Source: Candidatus Spyradenecus faecavium
Lineage (GTDB): Bacteria > Verrucomicrobiota > Kiritimatiellia > RFP12 > DVOR01
Reading direction: 5' to 3'
Assembly: GCA_018713405.1 (NCBI GenBank)
Contig: DVOR01000112.1
Span: 1 to 6,489, forward strand
DNA length: 6,489 nucleotides
In this document: piece by piece, positions 1 through 5,792 of the stretch
How the letters are laid out: every line of letters starts with the position of its first letter
Position numbering within the stretch: position 1 is the stretch's first letter
Translations under genes and position numbers: made by a program
Notes under the pieces: model-generated
What the model saw: only the letters and a program-made list of their open reading frames with translations
Databases searched by the model: none
Told to the model about the DNA's origin: nothing

Positions 1-936
1 GAGGCCTTGGTGGCAGATGCGGAAGACGACGTCGGCGATGGGCATCTCGACGCCGTATTCTTGGGCGAGGTCGTGGAGGAGGCTGGCGTTGTCGACGCCC
101 TCGGCGACCATCTTCATGGAGGCGAGGATGTCGGCGATGGGCTCGCCCTTGCCGAGGCGCTCGCCGACGGCGTGGTTGCGGCTGTGGCGGGAGGTGCAGG
201 TGACGATGAGGTCGCCGACGCCGGCCAGGCCGCTGAGGGTCTGGGGCTTGGCGCCCATGGCCAGGCCCAGGCGCATCATCTCGGCGAGGCCGCGGGTGAT
301 GAGGGCGGCGCGGGTGTTGTCGCCGAAGCCGAAGCCGTCGCTGGCGCCGACGGCGATGGCGAGGACGTTCTTGACGACGCCGCCGATCTCGACGCCGAGG
401 ACGTCGTCGGTGGTGTAGACGCGGAAGCGGGGGCCGTTGAAGAGGGTCTGGGCCTGGACGGCGAGGGCATGGTCCTGGCAGGCGCAGGTGACGGCGGTGG
501 GGATGCCGCGGGCGACCTCCTCGGCGTGGGAGGGGCCGGAGAGGACGACGACGCGGTCGGTGCCGAGGATGGCCTTGGCGACCTCGCTCATGCGCTGGCG
601 GGTCTCGGGGCAGACGCCCTTGGTGAGGGAGACGACGAGGGTGCGGGGGGCGTCGAGGAGGGGGGCGACGCGGGCGCAGACGGCGCGGTAGAACTTGGAG
701 GGGATGGCGAGGACCAGGACGTCGGCGGCGGGGACGGCCTCGGCGAGGTCGGCGGTCCAGCGGATGGTCTCCGGGAAGTCGACGCCGGGGAGGTAGCGGG
801 GGTTTTGGCGGGTGGCGCGGACCTCGGCGATGTAGTCGCCGAAGGGGCCCCAGACGGTGACGGCGTGGCCCTTGGCGTCGAGGAGGCGGGCGACGGCCGA
901 GCCCCAGCCGCCGTCGCCGATGACGGCGATGTTCAT
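1..936 (-). CDS. gpsA: NAD(P)+-dependent glycerol-3-phosphate dehydrogenase, 3'-truncated by window edge
   Basis: Cytoplasmic enzyme that reduces dihydroxyacetone phosphate to sn-glycerol 3-phosphate, the backbone precursor of phospholipids. I translated 312 codons from the ATG at 936 and the frame is still open at base 1. Family members run about 330-340 residues, so only the last few dozen are missing. The N-terminal Rossmann motif reads GDGGWG (residues 7-12), where GAGSWG is more usual. Further family landmarks are SLTKG with K106, LSGPSHAEE near 132-140, GGVVKN with the presumed catalytic K189, the GDNTRAALITRG block near 205-216, and GDLIVTCTS near 241-249. The start overlaps the plsY stop (ATGA) and has a strong AAGGAG 8 nt upstream, inside plsY. 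Third codon positions are strongly C-ended. Its product is the substrate of the adjacent PlsY, so the pairing is biochemically sensible. Identification is firm. Confidence 0.97.
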   Translation of the reverse strand, partial: MNIAVIGDGGWGSAVARLLDAKGHAVTVWGPFGDYIAEVRATRQNPRYLPGVDFPETIRWTADLAEAVPAADVLVLAIPSKFYRAVCARVAPLLDAPRTLVVSLTKGVCPETRQRMSEVAKAILGTDRVVVLSGPSHAEEVARGIPTAVTCACQDHALAVQAQTLFNGPRFRVYTTDDVLGVEIGGVVKNVLAIAVGASDGFGFGDNTRAALITRGLAEMMRLGLAMGAKPQTLSGLAGVGDLIVTCTSRHSRNHAVGERLGKGEPIADILASMKMVAEGVDNASLLHDLAQEYGVEMPIADVVFRICHQGL

Positions 937-1628
937 GGTGTCTGCTCCTTGGTCTTGGCGTCGCGGGCGGCGCGTTGCTTGGCGGTGAAGGCGAAGCGGT
1001 TCTCGGTGCCCTTGGCCAGGCGGGCGAGGTTGGCGCGGTGCTTGAGGATGGCCAGGGCCGCCAGGATCGTCAGCAGGACGGCGAACCAGAGGGGGCGCCC
1101 GGCGTAGAGCGGGGTCCAGACCAGGGCGCCGACGGCGACCGCGGCCAGGCAGCTGGCGAGGGAGACGTAGCGCGAGAGGAGGAAGGCGACCACCCAGAGG
1201 GCGAAGCCGAGCCCGGCGGCCAGCGGCGCCACGCCGACGAGCAGGCCCAGGGCCGTGGAGACGCCTTTGCCGCCGCGGAAGCCCAGCCACACGGGGAAGA
1301 TGTGGCCCAGCATGGCCGCCGTGCCGCAGAGCACGCGCAGGAGCAGGGCGCTGCCGGCGGGGAGCTCCGCGCCCCAGAGGAGCGGCAGGGCGGCGCACCA
1401 CACGCCGCCGAAGCCCTTCAGCATGTCGCAGAGGAAGGCGAGGACGCCCCAGGCGGGGCCGACGCAGCGGAAGACGTTGGTGGCGCCGATGTTGCGGCTG
1501 CCCACGTCGCGGACGTCGACGCCGCGGGCCTTGCCGATGAGCAGGCCGAAGGGGACGGCGCCGAGGAGGTAGGCCGCGAGGAGGGCGGTGACGGCGTTGA
1601 GGGCGTCGGGGAGGCTTTCGAGGATCAT
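933..1628 (-). CDS. plsY: Acyl-phosphate:glycerol-3-phosphate acyltransferase (PlsY)
   Basis: Integral inner-membrane enzyme that transfers an acyl group from acyl-phosphate to position 1 of glycerol 3-phosphate, giving lysophosphatidate. The protein is 231 residues, slightly above the usual 190-220, because of a basic C-terminal tail after about residue 210. The three PlsY motifs are all present: GSRNIGATN (43-51), GHIFPVWLGFRGGKG (108-122) and HRANLARLAKGTEN (197-210). Hydrophobic segments lie near 12-31, 56-85, 95-113, 128-152, 155-175 and 180-195. The start ATG overlaps the aroQ stop by 4 nt (ATGA), and the stop overlaps the gpsA start in the same way, implying translational coupling through aroQ-plsY-gpsA. 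No strong Shine-Dalgarno precedes the start, only a G-rich run, which fits coupling. Family assignment is secure. Confidence 0.97.
   Translation of the reverse strand: MILESLPDALNAVTALLAAYLLGAVPFGLLIGKARGVDVRDVGSRNIGATNVFRCVGPAWGVLAFLCDMLKGFGGVWCAALPLLWGAELPAGSALLLRVLCGTAAMLGHIFPVWLGFRGGKGVSTALGLLVGVAPLAAGLGFALWVVAFLLSRYVSLASCLAAVAVGALVWTPLYAGRPLWFAVLLTILAALAILKHRANLARLAKGTENRFAFTAKQRAARDAKTKEQTP
945..950 (-). promoter_or_regulatory. Shine-Dalgarno site for gpsA
   Basis: The minus strand reads AAGGAG, followed by 8 nt and then the gpsA ATG at 936. It is encoded by the Lys-Glu codons near the end of plsY. It fixes the gpsA start and suggests that gpsA can be initiated independently as well as by coupling through the ATGA overlap. 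Confidence 0.8.
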
Positions 1629-2068
1629 CGCGCGGCCCCCCGGAGGTGGGCGACGAGGCCCTCGACGGCGAGGGCGTAGCCCGTGAGGCCGAAGCCCATG
1701 AGCTGGGCGACGCAGACCGGCGCGGTGTAGCTGACGTGGCGGAAGGCCTCGCGCTTGTGGGTGTTGGAGATGTGGAGCTCGACGGCGGGGAGCTCGCTGG
1801 CGGCGATGGCGTCGCGCAGGGCCACGGAGGTGTGGGTGTAGGCCGCGGGGTTGATGACGAGGCCGTCGTAGACGCCGCGGGCGGCGCCGATCTTGGCGAC
1901 GAGCTCGCCCTCGACGTCGCTCTGGAAGCAGTCGAGCGTGGCGCCGAGGCGCTCGGCGGTGGCGCGGGCGAGGGCCTCGGCGTCGGCGAGGGTGAAGCGG
2001 CCGTAGATGTCCGGCTCGCGCGTGCCGAGGAGGCGCAGGTTGGGGCCGTTGAGGAGGAGGAGTTTCAT
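1625..2068 (-). CDS. aroQ: Type II 3-dehydroquinate dehydratase
   Basis: Shikimate-pathway enzyme that converts 3-dehydroquinate to 3-dehydroshikimate; type II enzymes are cytoplasmic dodecamers. The 147-residue length is typical. Visible family features are the N-terminal LLLLNGPNLRLLGTREPDIYG with N10, R17 and the catalytic Y22; NPAAYTHTSVALRDA with N73 and H79; and ELHISNTHKREAFRH, containing H99, N102 and R106. One small difference is NPAAY where NPGAY is usual. The start is the canonical position just before the first beta strand. AAAGG lies 8 nt upstream (2077-2081) and overlaps the holB stop. Codon use is extreme: 19 of 21 leucines are CTC. All active-site residues I can place are intact, so the enzyme should be functional. 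Confidence 0.97.
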   Translation of the reverse strand: MKLLLLNGPNLRLLGTREPDIYGRFTLADAEALARATAERLGATLDCFQSDVEGELVAKIGAARGVYDGLVINPAAYTHTSVALRDAIAASELPAVELHISNTHKREAFRHVSYTAPVCVAQLMGFGLTGYALAVEGLVAHLRGAAR

Positions 2069-2080
2069 GGCGCGGGCCTT

Positions 2081-3007
2081 TCAGAGATAGAAGCGGTCCA
2101 TCCAGTAGGGGAGGATCTGGGCCGGGGGGATGTTGCGGTCGAGCTGGAGGGCGAGGGTCTCCAGCATGGTGAGGTTCTCGTTGAGCTTGGCGAGGGGGTG
2201 GGCCTGGGCGCGGCGCAGGAGGGCCTCGCGGCGCTCGGGGAAGGCGAGGGGCGCGTCGGCGGCGCCGTCGGTGGCGCGCAGGCAGACGAGGTCGCGCATC
2301 CATTGCTCCAGGGTGAGGAGGAGGTCGTTGCGCCAGGCCTTGGCCTTCGCGCCGATGAGGGCCTTGAGGGTGTCGGCGTCCTCCTCCACGGCGGTGTTGG
2401 CCTTGGCCTCGGCGCGGACCTCCTTCTCGGCGCGCGCGTCCATCTCGGCGAGGAGGCCGCAGAGGGTCTCGGCGCGGGTGGTGTCGAGCAGGACGGACTT
2501 GCGGTCGATGTCGGCCAGGAGGTCGAGCACCTGCGTGCGCCACGGCTCGTCGAGTCGGCGCACACCACCGGCGTTGATGACCTGGCAGCGCGAGACGATG
2601 GTGGGCAGGAGCTCGCCGGGGGCGTCGGTGAGCAGGAGGAAGAGGGTCTTCGGCGGGGGCTCCTCGAGGGTCTTGAGGAAGGCGTTGGCGGCCTCCGGGC
2701 GCAGACGGTCGGCCGAGACGATGACGAGGACCTTCCAGCCGCCGGCGAGGGCGCTCTGCTGGGCTACGGGGAGGATGCGCTCGCGCATCATGGCCACGCT
2801 GATGACGCGGCTGACCTTCTCGGGCTCGAACCAGGGCATGTCGGGGTTGGCGTGCTCGGCGAGGGCGGGGGAGTCGCCCAACAGCTGGGCGCCGATCCAC
2901 TCGGCCAGCGCGCGCCCCTCGCCGCGGACGGGCCCGACGATGACGTAGCCCTGCGCGGGGCGGCCCGCCCGGAACGCACGGCTCAGGCTCTCGCGCACCG
3001 CGTCCAT
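2081..3007 (-). CDS. holB: DNA polymerase III delta' subunit (clamp-loader, HolB-like)
   Basis: Component of the clamp loader that opens the sliding clamp and places it on primed DNA. The 308-residue protein has the AAA+ clamp-loader layout. A beta strand (GYVIVG, 20-25) leads to a degenerate P-loop (GPVRGEGRA, 25-33). Then come a NPDMPWFEPEK stretch (54-64) equivalent to the HPD...PE segment of the family, the box ADRLRPEAANAFLKTLEEPP (99-118), and the SRC motif at 139-141 whose arginine acts as an arginine finger. The P-loop lacks the lysine and following Ser/Thr, so ATP binding is unlikely; this is common for delta'. The usual four-cysteine zinc module is absent: only C141, C183 and C242 occur. 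The C-terminal half is helical and weakly conserved. It starts 1 nt after the permease stop, with GGAG (3015-3018) 7 nt upstream. Confidence 0.9.
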   Translation of the reverse strand: MDAVRESLSRAFRAGRPAQGYVIVGPVRGEGRALAEWIGAQLLGDSPALAEHANPDMPWFEPEKVSRVISVAMMRERILPVAQQSALAGGWKVLVIVSADRLRPEAANAFLKTLEEPPPKTLFLLLTDAPGELLPTIVSRCQVINAGGVRRLDEPWRTQVLDLLADIDRKSVLLDTTRAETLCGLLAEMDARAEKEVRAEAKANTAVEEDADTLKALIGAKAKAWRNDLLLTLEQWMRDLVCLRATDGAADAPLAFPERREALLRRAQAHPLAKLNENLTMLETLALQLDRNIPPAQILPYWMDRFYL

Positions 3008-3008
3008 C

Positions 3009-3761
3009 TCACCGCTCCGTGGCGCAGAGGCGCAGGGCGTCGAAGGCCATGCCGGCGGCGTAGGTGACGACCGCCGCGCCCATCAGGCACCCGGCCAGCG
3101 CCCGCACGTCCACCAGCCCGCCCGCGCAGTCGAGCACCGCCATCTGCAGGGGGAAGAGCGGCCACTGCGTGATGGGCCGCCCGAAGGTCATCGAGAGCGT
3201 CATGCACAGCGCCGGCGGCGCCAGCAGGCACGTCAGCAGCGAGATCAGGAAGGTCGAGGCCGAGCTCCGGAAGAAGAGCGACACCAGCGTCCCCACGCCG
3301 CACCAGAGCAGCGCCTGCGCGGCCAACGCCGCCACCGCCAGCGCGAAGCCCAGCCACGACCCCGGCAGCGAGGCGTCGGCCGGCAGCGCCCAGCGCGCCA
3401 GCACCCAGCACGTCACCCCCATGCCGGCCACGTAGAGCATGCACAGGAGCCAGGCCGCGAGCACCTTGCCCAGCACCCACCAGCGCGCCCGCACGGGCGT
3501 CGCGAACATCAGGCGCAGCATCCCCACCTCGCGGTCCTGCGTGAACCCGCGCGAGGCCGCGACGGCGGCGAGGAAGGGCAGGCCGAAGGCCGTCGCCAGC
3601 CCCCACAGCGCGGGCAGCGCCGTCGCCGACCCTTCCGCGCGGTTGAGCAGCCACACGAAGAGCCCGCCCGCCCCGGCCAACGCCAGGAAGAGCGGCGCCA
3701 GCCCGTGCACCGAGCGCACCAGCTGGAAGGCCTCGCGCCGCAGAATCGTCCAAAAGACCAT
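3009..3761 (-). CDS. ABC-2 type transporter permease, GldF-like
   Basis: Membrane half of an ABC exporter, 250 residues. Predicted membrane segments lie near 21-39, 50-69, 99-122, 136-163, 170-190 and 221-242. Between the second and third sits TQDREVGMLRLMFATPVRARWWVLGK (74-99 region; key residues D76-R77-E78, T88-P89, G98-K99). This is the cytoplasmic coupling motif typical of ABC-2 permeases related to gliding-motility GldF and copper/Na+ efflux-type exporters. It has no fused extracellular GldG-like domain. It starts 1 nt after the ATPase stop, with a strong purine-rich Shine-Dalgarno, so the two gene products should assemble together. The substrate cannot be read from the sequence. The ABC-2 family call is firm; the GldF subgroup is a likeness only and says nothing about motility. 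Confidence 0.88.
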   Translation of the reverse strand: MVFWTILRREAFQLVRSVHGLAPLFLALAGAGGLFVWLLNRAEGSATALPALWGLATAFGLPFLAAVAASRGFTQDREVGMLRLMFATPVRARWWVLGKVLAAWLLCMLYVAGMGVTCWVLARWALPADASLPGSWLGFALAVAALAAQALLWCGVGTLVSLFFRSSASTFLISLLTCLLAPPALCMTLSMTFGRPITQWPLFPLQMAVLDCAGGLVDVRALAGCLMGAAVVTYAAGMAFDALRLCATER

Positions 3762-3762
3762 C

Positions 3763-4491
3763 TTACGCCTCCCCCCCGTCCGTCGCGGGCGCGGGCAGCA
3801 GGCGCGCCCGGGCCGCCTGCGCGTCCAGCCCCGTCTCCGTCAGCGCGCCCTTCTCCACCAGCGCGAAGCGCGTGCAGCAGGCCTCCAGCAAGAGCGGGTC
3901 GTGCCCGCTGATGAGCACGTGCGCCCGCGCGCCCACCTCGCGGATGACCTCGGCGAAGGCCTCGCGCAGCGTCGCGTCGATCCCCGCGAAGGGGTCGTCC
4001 AGCACCAGCACCGAGGGCATCGTCAGCAACGCCTCGGCCAACGCCACGCGCCGGCGCAGCCCCAGCGAGAGCGTGCCGACCGTCCGCCGGCGCAGGCCCA
4101 TCAGGCCGCACCGCTCCATCGCCTCCATCACGCGCCGGCGCACCCGCAGGATGCGCTCGCCCCGCAGGATCGTGCGGAAGCGGAGGTACGCCTCCACCCC
4201 CATCTCGCCGTAGACCGGTGCCAGCTCGGTCATGTAGCCCACGTGCCTGCGGTAGCCGATGCCCACGTCCGAGCGGAACTTCCGCGTTCGCCCGGCCAGG
4301 TCCGTCAGCGCCAGGGTCACCTGCCCCGCCTGCGGCACGAGCGCCGCCGCGGCCAGGCCCAGGAGCGTGCTCTTGCCCGCGCCGTTGGCGCCGACGACGC
4401 CGACGACCTCGCCCGGGGCCACGCGCAGGTTCGCCCCGCGGATGCCCCCGGCCGCGTCGTAAAGGAAGGTGGCGTCGGCCAGCGTCAGCAT
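3763..4491 (-). CDS. ABC transporter ATP-binding protein, GldA/ABC-2-like, with altered Q-loop and Walker B
   Basis: Cytoplasmic nucleotide-binding subunit, 242 residues, that would power the permease encoded next. The Walker A motif GANGAGKST (34-42) is perfect. The Q-loop position reads GYMTE (85-89), with Glu where Gln is usual. The signature is LSLGLRRR (141-148) instead of LSGGQ or LSKGY. Walker B is VLVLDDP (161-167), with Asp166 where the catalytic Glu normally sits. The D-loop is AGID (169-172) and the switch histidine is H197 in SGHD. The VYGEMGVEAYLRF stretch (93-105) matches the post-Q-loop region of the GldA/CcmA/ABC-2 class. It begins 3 nt after the ilvA stop with only a weak Shine-Dalgarno (GGGA). 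The family is certain and the substrate unknown. The E-to-D change could slow ATP hydrolysis without abolishing binding. Confidence 0.92.
   Translation of the reverse strand: MLTLADATFLYDAAGGIRGANLRVAPGEVVGVVGANGAGKSTLLGLAAAALVPQAGQVTLALTDLAGRTRKFRSDVGIGYRRHVGYMTELAPVYGEMGVEAYLRFRTILRGERILRVRRRVMEAMERCGLMGLRRRTVGTLSLGLRRRVALAEALLTMPSVLVLDDPFAGIDATLREAFAEVIREVGARAHVLISGHDPLLLEACCTRFALVEKGALTETGLDAQAARARLLPAPATDGGEA
3768..3773 (-). promoter_or_regulatory. Shine-Dalgarno site for the ABC permease
   Basis: The minus strand reads GGGAGG, 6 nt before the permease ATG at 3761. It forms the end of a run of seven G residues (3771-3777) that encodes the last glycines of the ATPase. It supports the ATG at 3761 and tight ATPase-permease co-translation. 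Confidence 0.7.
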
Positions 4492-4494
4492 GGG

Positions 4495-5703
4495 TCAGTC
4501 CCGGATCAGGCGGTAGCCCGCGGCCTCCAGCGCCTCGTGGATGGCGCCGATCTGCTCGAAGTCGCGCGTCTCCAGCTCCAGGCTCAGCACGCACGTGGCC
4601 AACGCCGTGTCCATGCCCGAGGGGCCGTAGTTCACGTTGATCACGTTGCCGCCGCACTTGGAGATGATGCTCGAGACGCTCGCCAGCTGGCCCGGCTTGT
4701 CCGGCAGCGTCAGGCGGATGCCCGCGCGCCGCCCGCTCGCCAGCAGGCCGCGGTAGATCACGCGGCTGAGGATGTTCACGTCGATGTTGCCGCCCGAAAG
4801 CAGGCAGCACACCTTCTTCCCGTGCAGCTCCGGGATCTTGTCGTAGATCATCGCCGCCACCGAGACCGCGCCCGCGCCCTCGCACACCAGCTTGCGCTGC
4901 TCGATCAGGAAGAGCACCGCCGCGGCGATCTCGTCCTCCGTCACCGTCACGATGCCGTCGACGTACTTCCCCACCAGGTCAAACGTCAGGTCCCCGGGGT
5001 GCTTCACCGCGATGCCGTCCGCGAAGGTGTTCGCCGTCGAGAGCGTCAGCTTGTCCCCCGCCTCGATCGAGCGCTTCATGCTCGCGGCCTCCGCCGCCTG
5101 CACGCCGTAGACCTTGCAGCCCGGCTTCAGGTGCTTGATGGCGAAGGCCACGCCCGAGATCAGCCCGCCCCCGCCGATCGGCACCAACACCGCGTCCACG
5201 TCCGGCATCTGCTCCAGGATCTCCACCCCCACCGTCCCCTGGCCCGCGATCACGTCCGGGTCGTCGAACGGATGCACAAAGGTCATCCCCTCCTGCTTGC
5301 ACAGCTTCTGGGCGTACGCGCTCGCGTCGTCGTACGTCCCCGGCACCAGATGCACCTCCGCGCCGTAGCTCTTCGTCGCCTCGATCTTCGCGATGGGCGC
5401 GATGTCAGGCATGCAGATGACCGCCCGCGCCCCGCGCTTCTGCGCGCCCAACGCCACGCCCTGCGCGTGGTTGCCCGCGCTGCACGCGATCACCCCGCGC
5501 CCGAGTTCCTCCGGCGACAGCTGCGAGATCTTGTAATACGCCCCACGCACCTTGAACGAACCCGTCACCTGCAGGTTCTCCGTCTTCAGCCAGACCTCCG
5601 CGTTCGTCGAAAGCTTCGGCGCGTAAATCAAATCCGTCTTGCGCGCGACCTCCTTCAACACCTCGGCCGCGTGGTGAATGTTGTCCATCGACAAAGTAGC
5701 CAT
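4495..5703 (-). CDS. ilvA: Threonine ammonia-lyase (threonine dehydratase) with C-terminal ACT domain
   Basis: PLP enzyme that deaminates L-threonine to 2-oxobutanoate, the entry step of isoleucine synthesis; relatives also act on serine. The protein is 402 residues, matching the short form with a fold-type II catalytic domain (about 1-315) and one ACT domain (about 327-400), not the roughly 510-residue E. coli IlvA with its larger regulatory domain. PLP-binding features are present: TGSFKVRGA with the Schiff-base K51, SAGNHAQG (75-82), the phosphate-binding GGGG (177-180), CEGAGA (274-279) and SGGNID (303-308). The ACT domain shows the DKPGQLASV and NVINVNYG stretches, so allosteric amino-acid control is plausible. 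The ATG at 5703 is preceded by AGAGGA at 7 nt. It is the first gene of the seven-gene run. Whether it is biosynthetic (IlvA) or catabolic (TdcB-like) is not settled by sequence alone. Confidence 0.95.
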   Translation of the reverse strand: MATLSMDNIHHAAEVLKEVARKTDLIYAPKLSTNAEVWLKTENLQVTGSFKVRGAYYKISQLSPEELGRGVIACSAGNHAQGVALGAQKRGARAVICMPDIAPIAKIEATKSYGAEVHLVPGTYDDASAYAQKLCKQEGMTFVHPFDDPDVIAGQGTVGVEILEQMPDVDAVLVPIGGGGLISGVAFAIKHLKPGCKVYGVQAAEAASMKRSIEAGDKLTLSTANTFADGIAVKHPGDLTFDLVGKYVDGIVTVTEDEIAAAVLFLIEQRKLVCEGAGAVSVAAMIYDKIPELHGKKVCCLLSGGNIDVNILSRVIYRGLLASGRRAGIRLTLPDKPGQLASVSSIISKCGGNVINVNYGPSGMDTALATCVLSLELETRDFEQIGAIHEALEAAGYRLIRD

Positions 5704-5710
5704 AGCATCG

Positions 5711-5716
5711 TCCTCT
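5711..5716 (-). promoter_or_regulatory. Shine-Dalgarno site for ilvA
   Basis: The minus strand reads AGAGGA, 7 nt before the ATG at 5703. It favours this start over the second in-frame ATG at codon 6. Confidence 0.75.
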
Positions 5717-5732
5717 ATACGCTTTCCTCAAT

Positions 5733-5741
5733 ACTATAGCA
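5733..5741 (-). promoter_or_regulatory. Candidate extended -10 promoter for the ilvA-gpsA operon
   Basis: The minus strand reads TGCTATAGT: an extended -10 TG, one base, then TATAGT (5738-5733), about 30 nt before the ilvA start. It lies in the most AT-rich part of an otherwise GC-rich gap. No TTGACA-like -35 is visible at 16-18 bp upstream, where the sequence is mostly G and C, so recognition would depend on the extended -10. It is the only obvious promoter for the downstream run. Confidence 0.5.
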
Positions 5742-5753
5742 CATCCACGCCCC

Positions 5754-5792
5754 CCGTGCCCCACTTCGGCTGACGATGTCGGCACGGTCAGC
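5754..5792 (-). terminator. Weak stem-loop candidate(s) after the right-edge gene
   Basis: Just past the stop codon (5790-5788) of the right-edge gene are two inverted repeats sharing bases. The first is 7 bp, 5754-5760 with 5781-5787, loop 20 nt. The second is 6 bp, 5769-5774 with 5787-5792, loop 12 nt. Neither is followed by a U-tract in the minus-strand transcript, so an intrinsic terminator is doubtful. The position between two transcription units is what suggests a termination or attenuation role. Confidence 0.25.

Noticed and set aside
7..1107. Plus-strand 366-codon open frame rich in Gly, Ala, Asp and Glu
   Set aside because: It is antisense to gpsA and plsY. The low-complexity composition is what C-ended GC-rich codons give when read in reverse, and it has no domain.
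933..2900. Single 655-codon minus-strand open frame that could be read as a fusion protein
   Set aside because: Only the last 231 codons (PlsY) are protein-like. The rest is an Arg/Pro-rich out-of-frame reading of holB and aroQ that happens to lack stops.
1646..3067. Plus-strand 473-codon open frame
   Set aside because: Antisense shadow of aroQ and holB, both with clear motifs; the protein is a repetitive Gly/Glu/Ala/Val sequence.
3771..3777. Run of seven G (minus strand) at the end of the ATPase gene as a possible phase-variable tract
   Set aside because: It encodes the last glycines and doubles as the permease Shine-Dalgarno. A slip would change only a few terminal residues, and the base is simply common here.
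3509..4885. 458-codon minus-strand open frame across ilvA, ATPase and permease
   Set aside because: Out of frame with three genes that carry full motif sets; Gly/Arg-rich low complexity.
3439..5739. Plus-strand 766-codon open frame, Arg/His/Gln/Ala rich
   Set aside because: Antisense to the permease, ATPase and ilvA, with no recognisable motif; an artefact of high GC.
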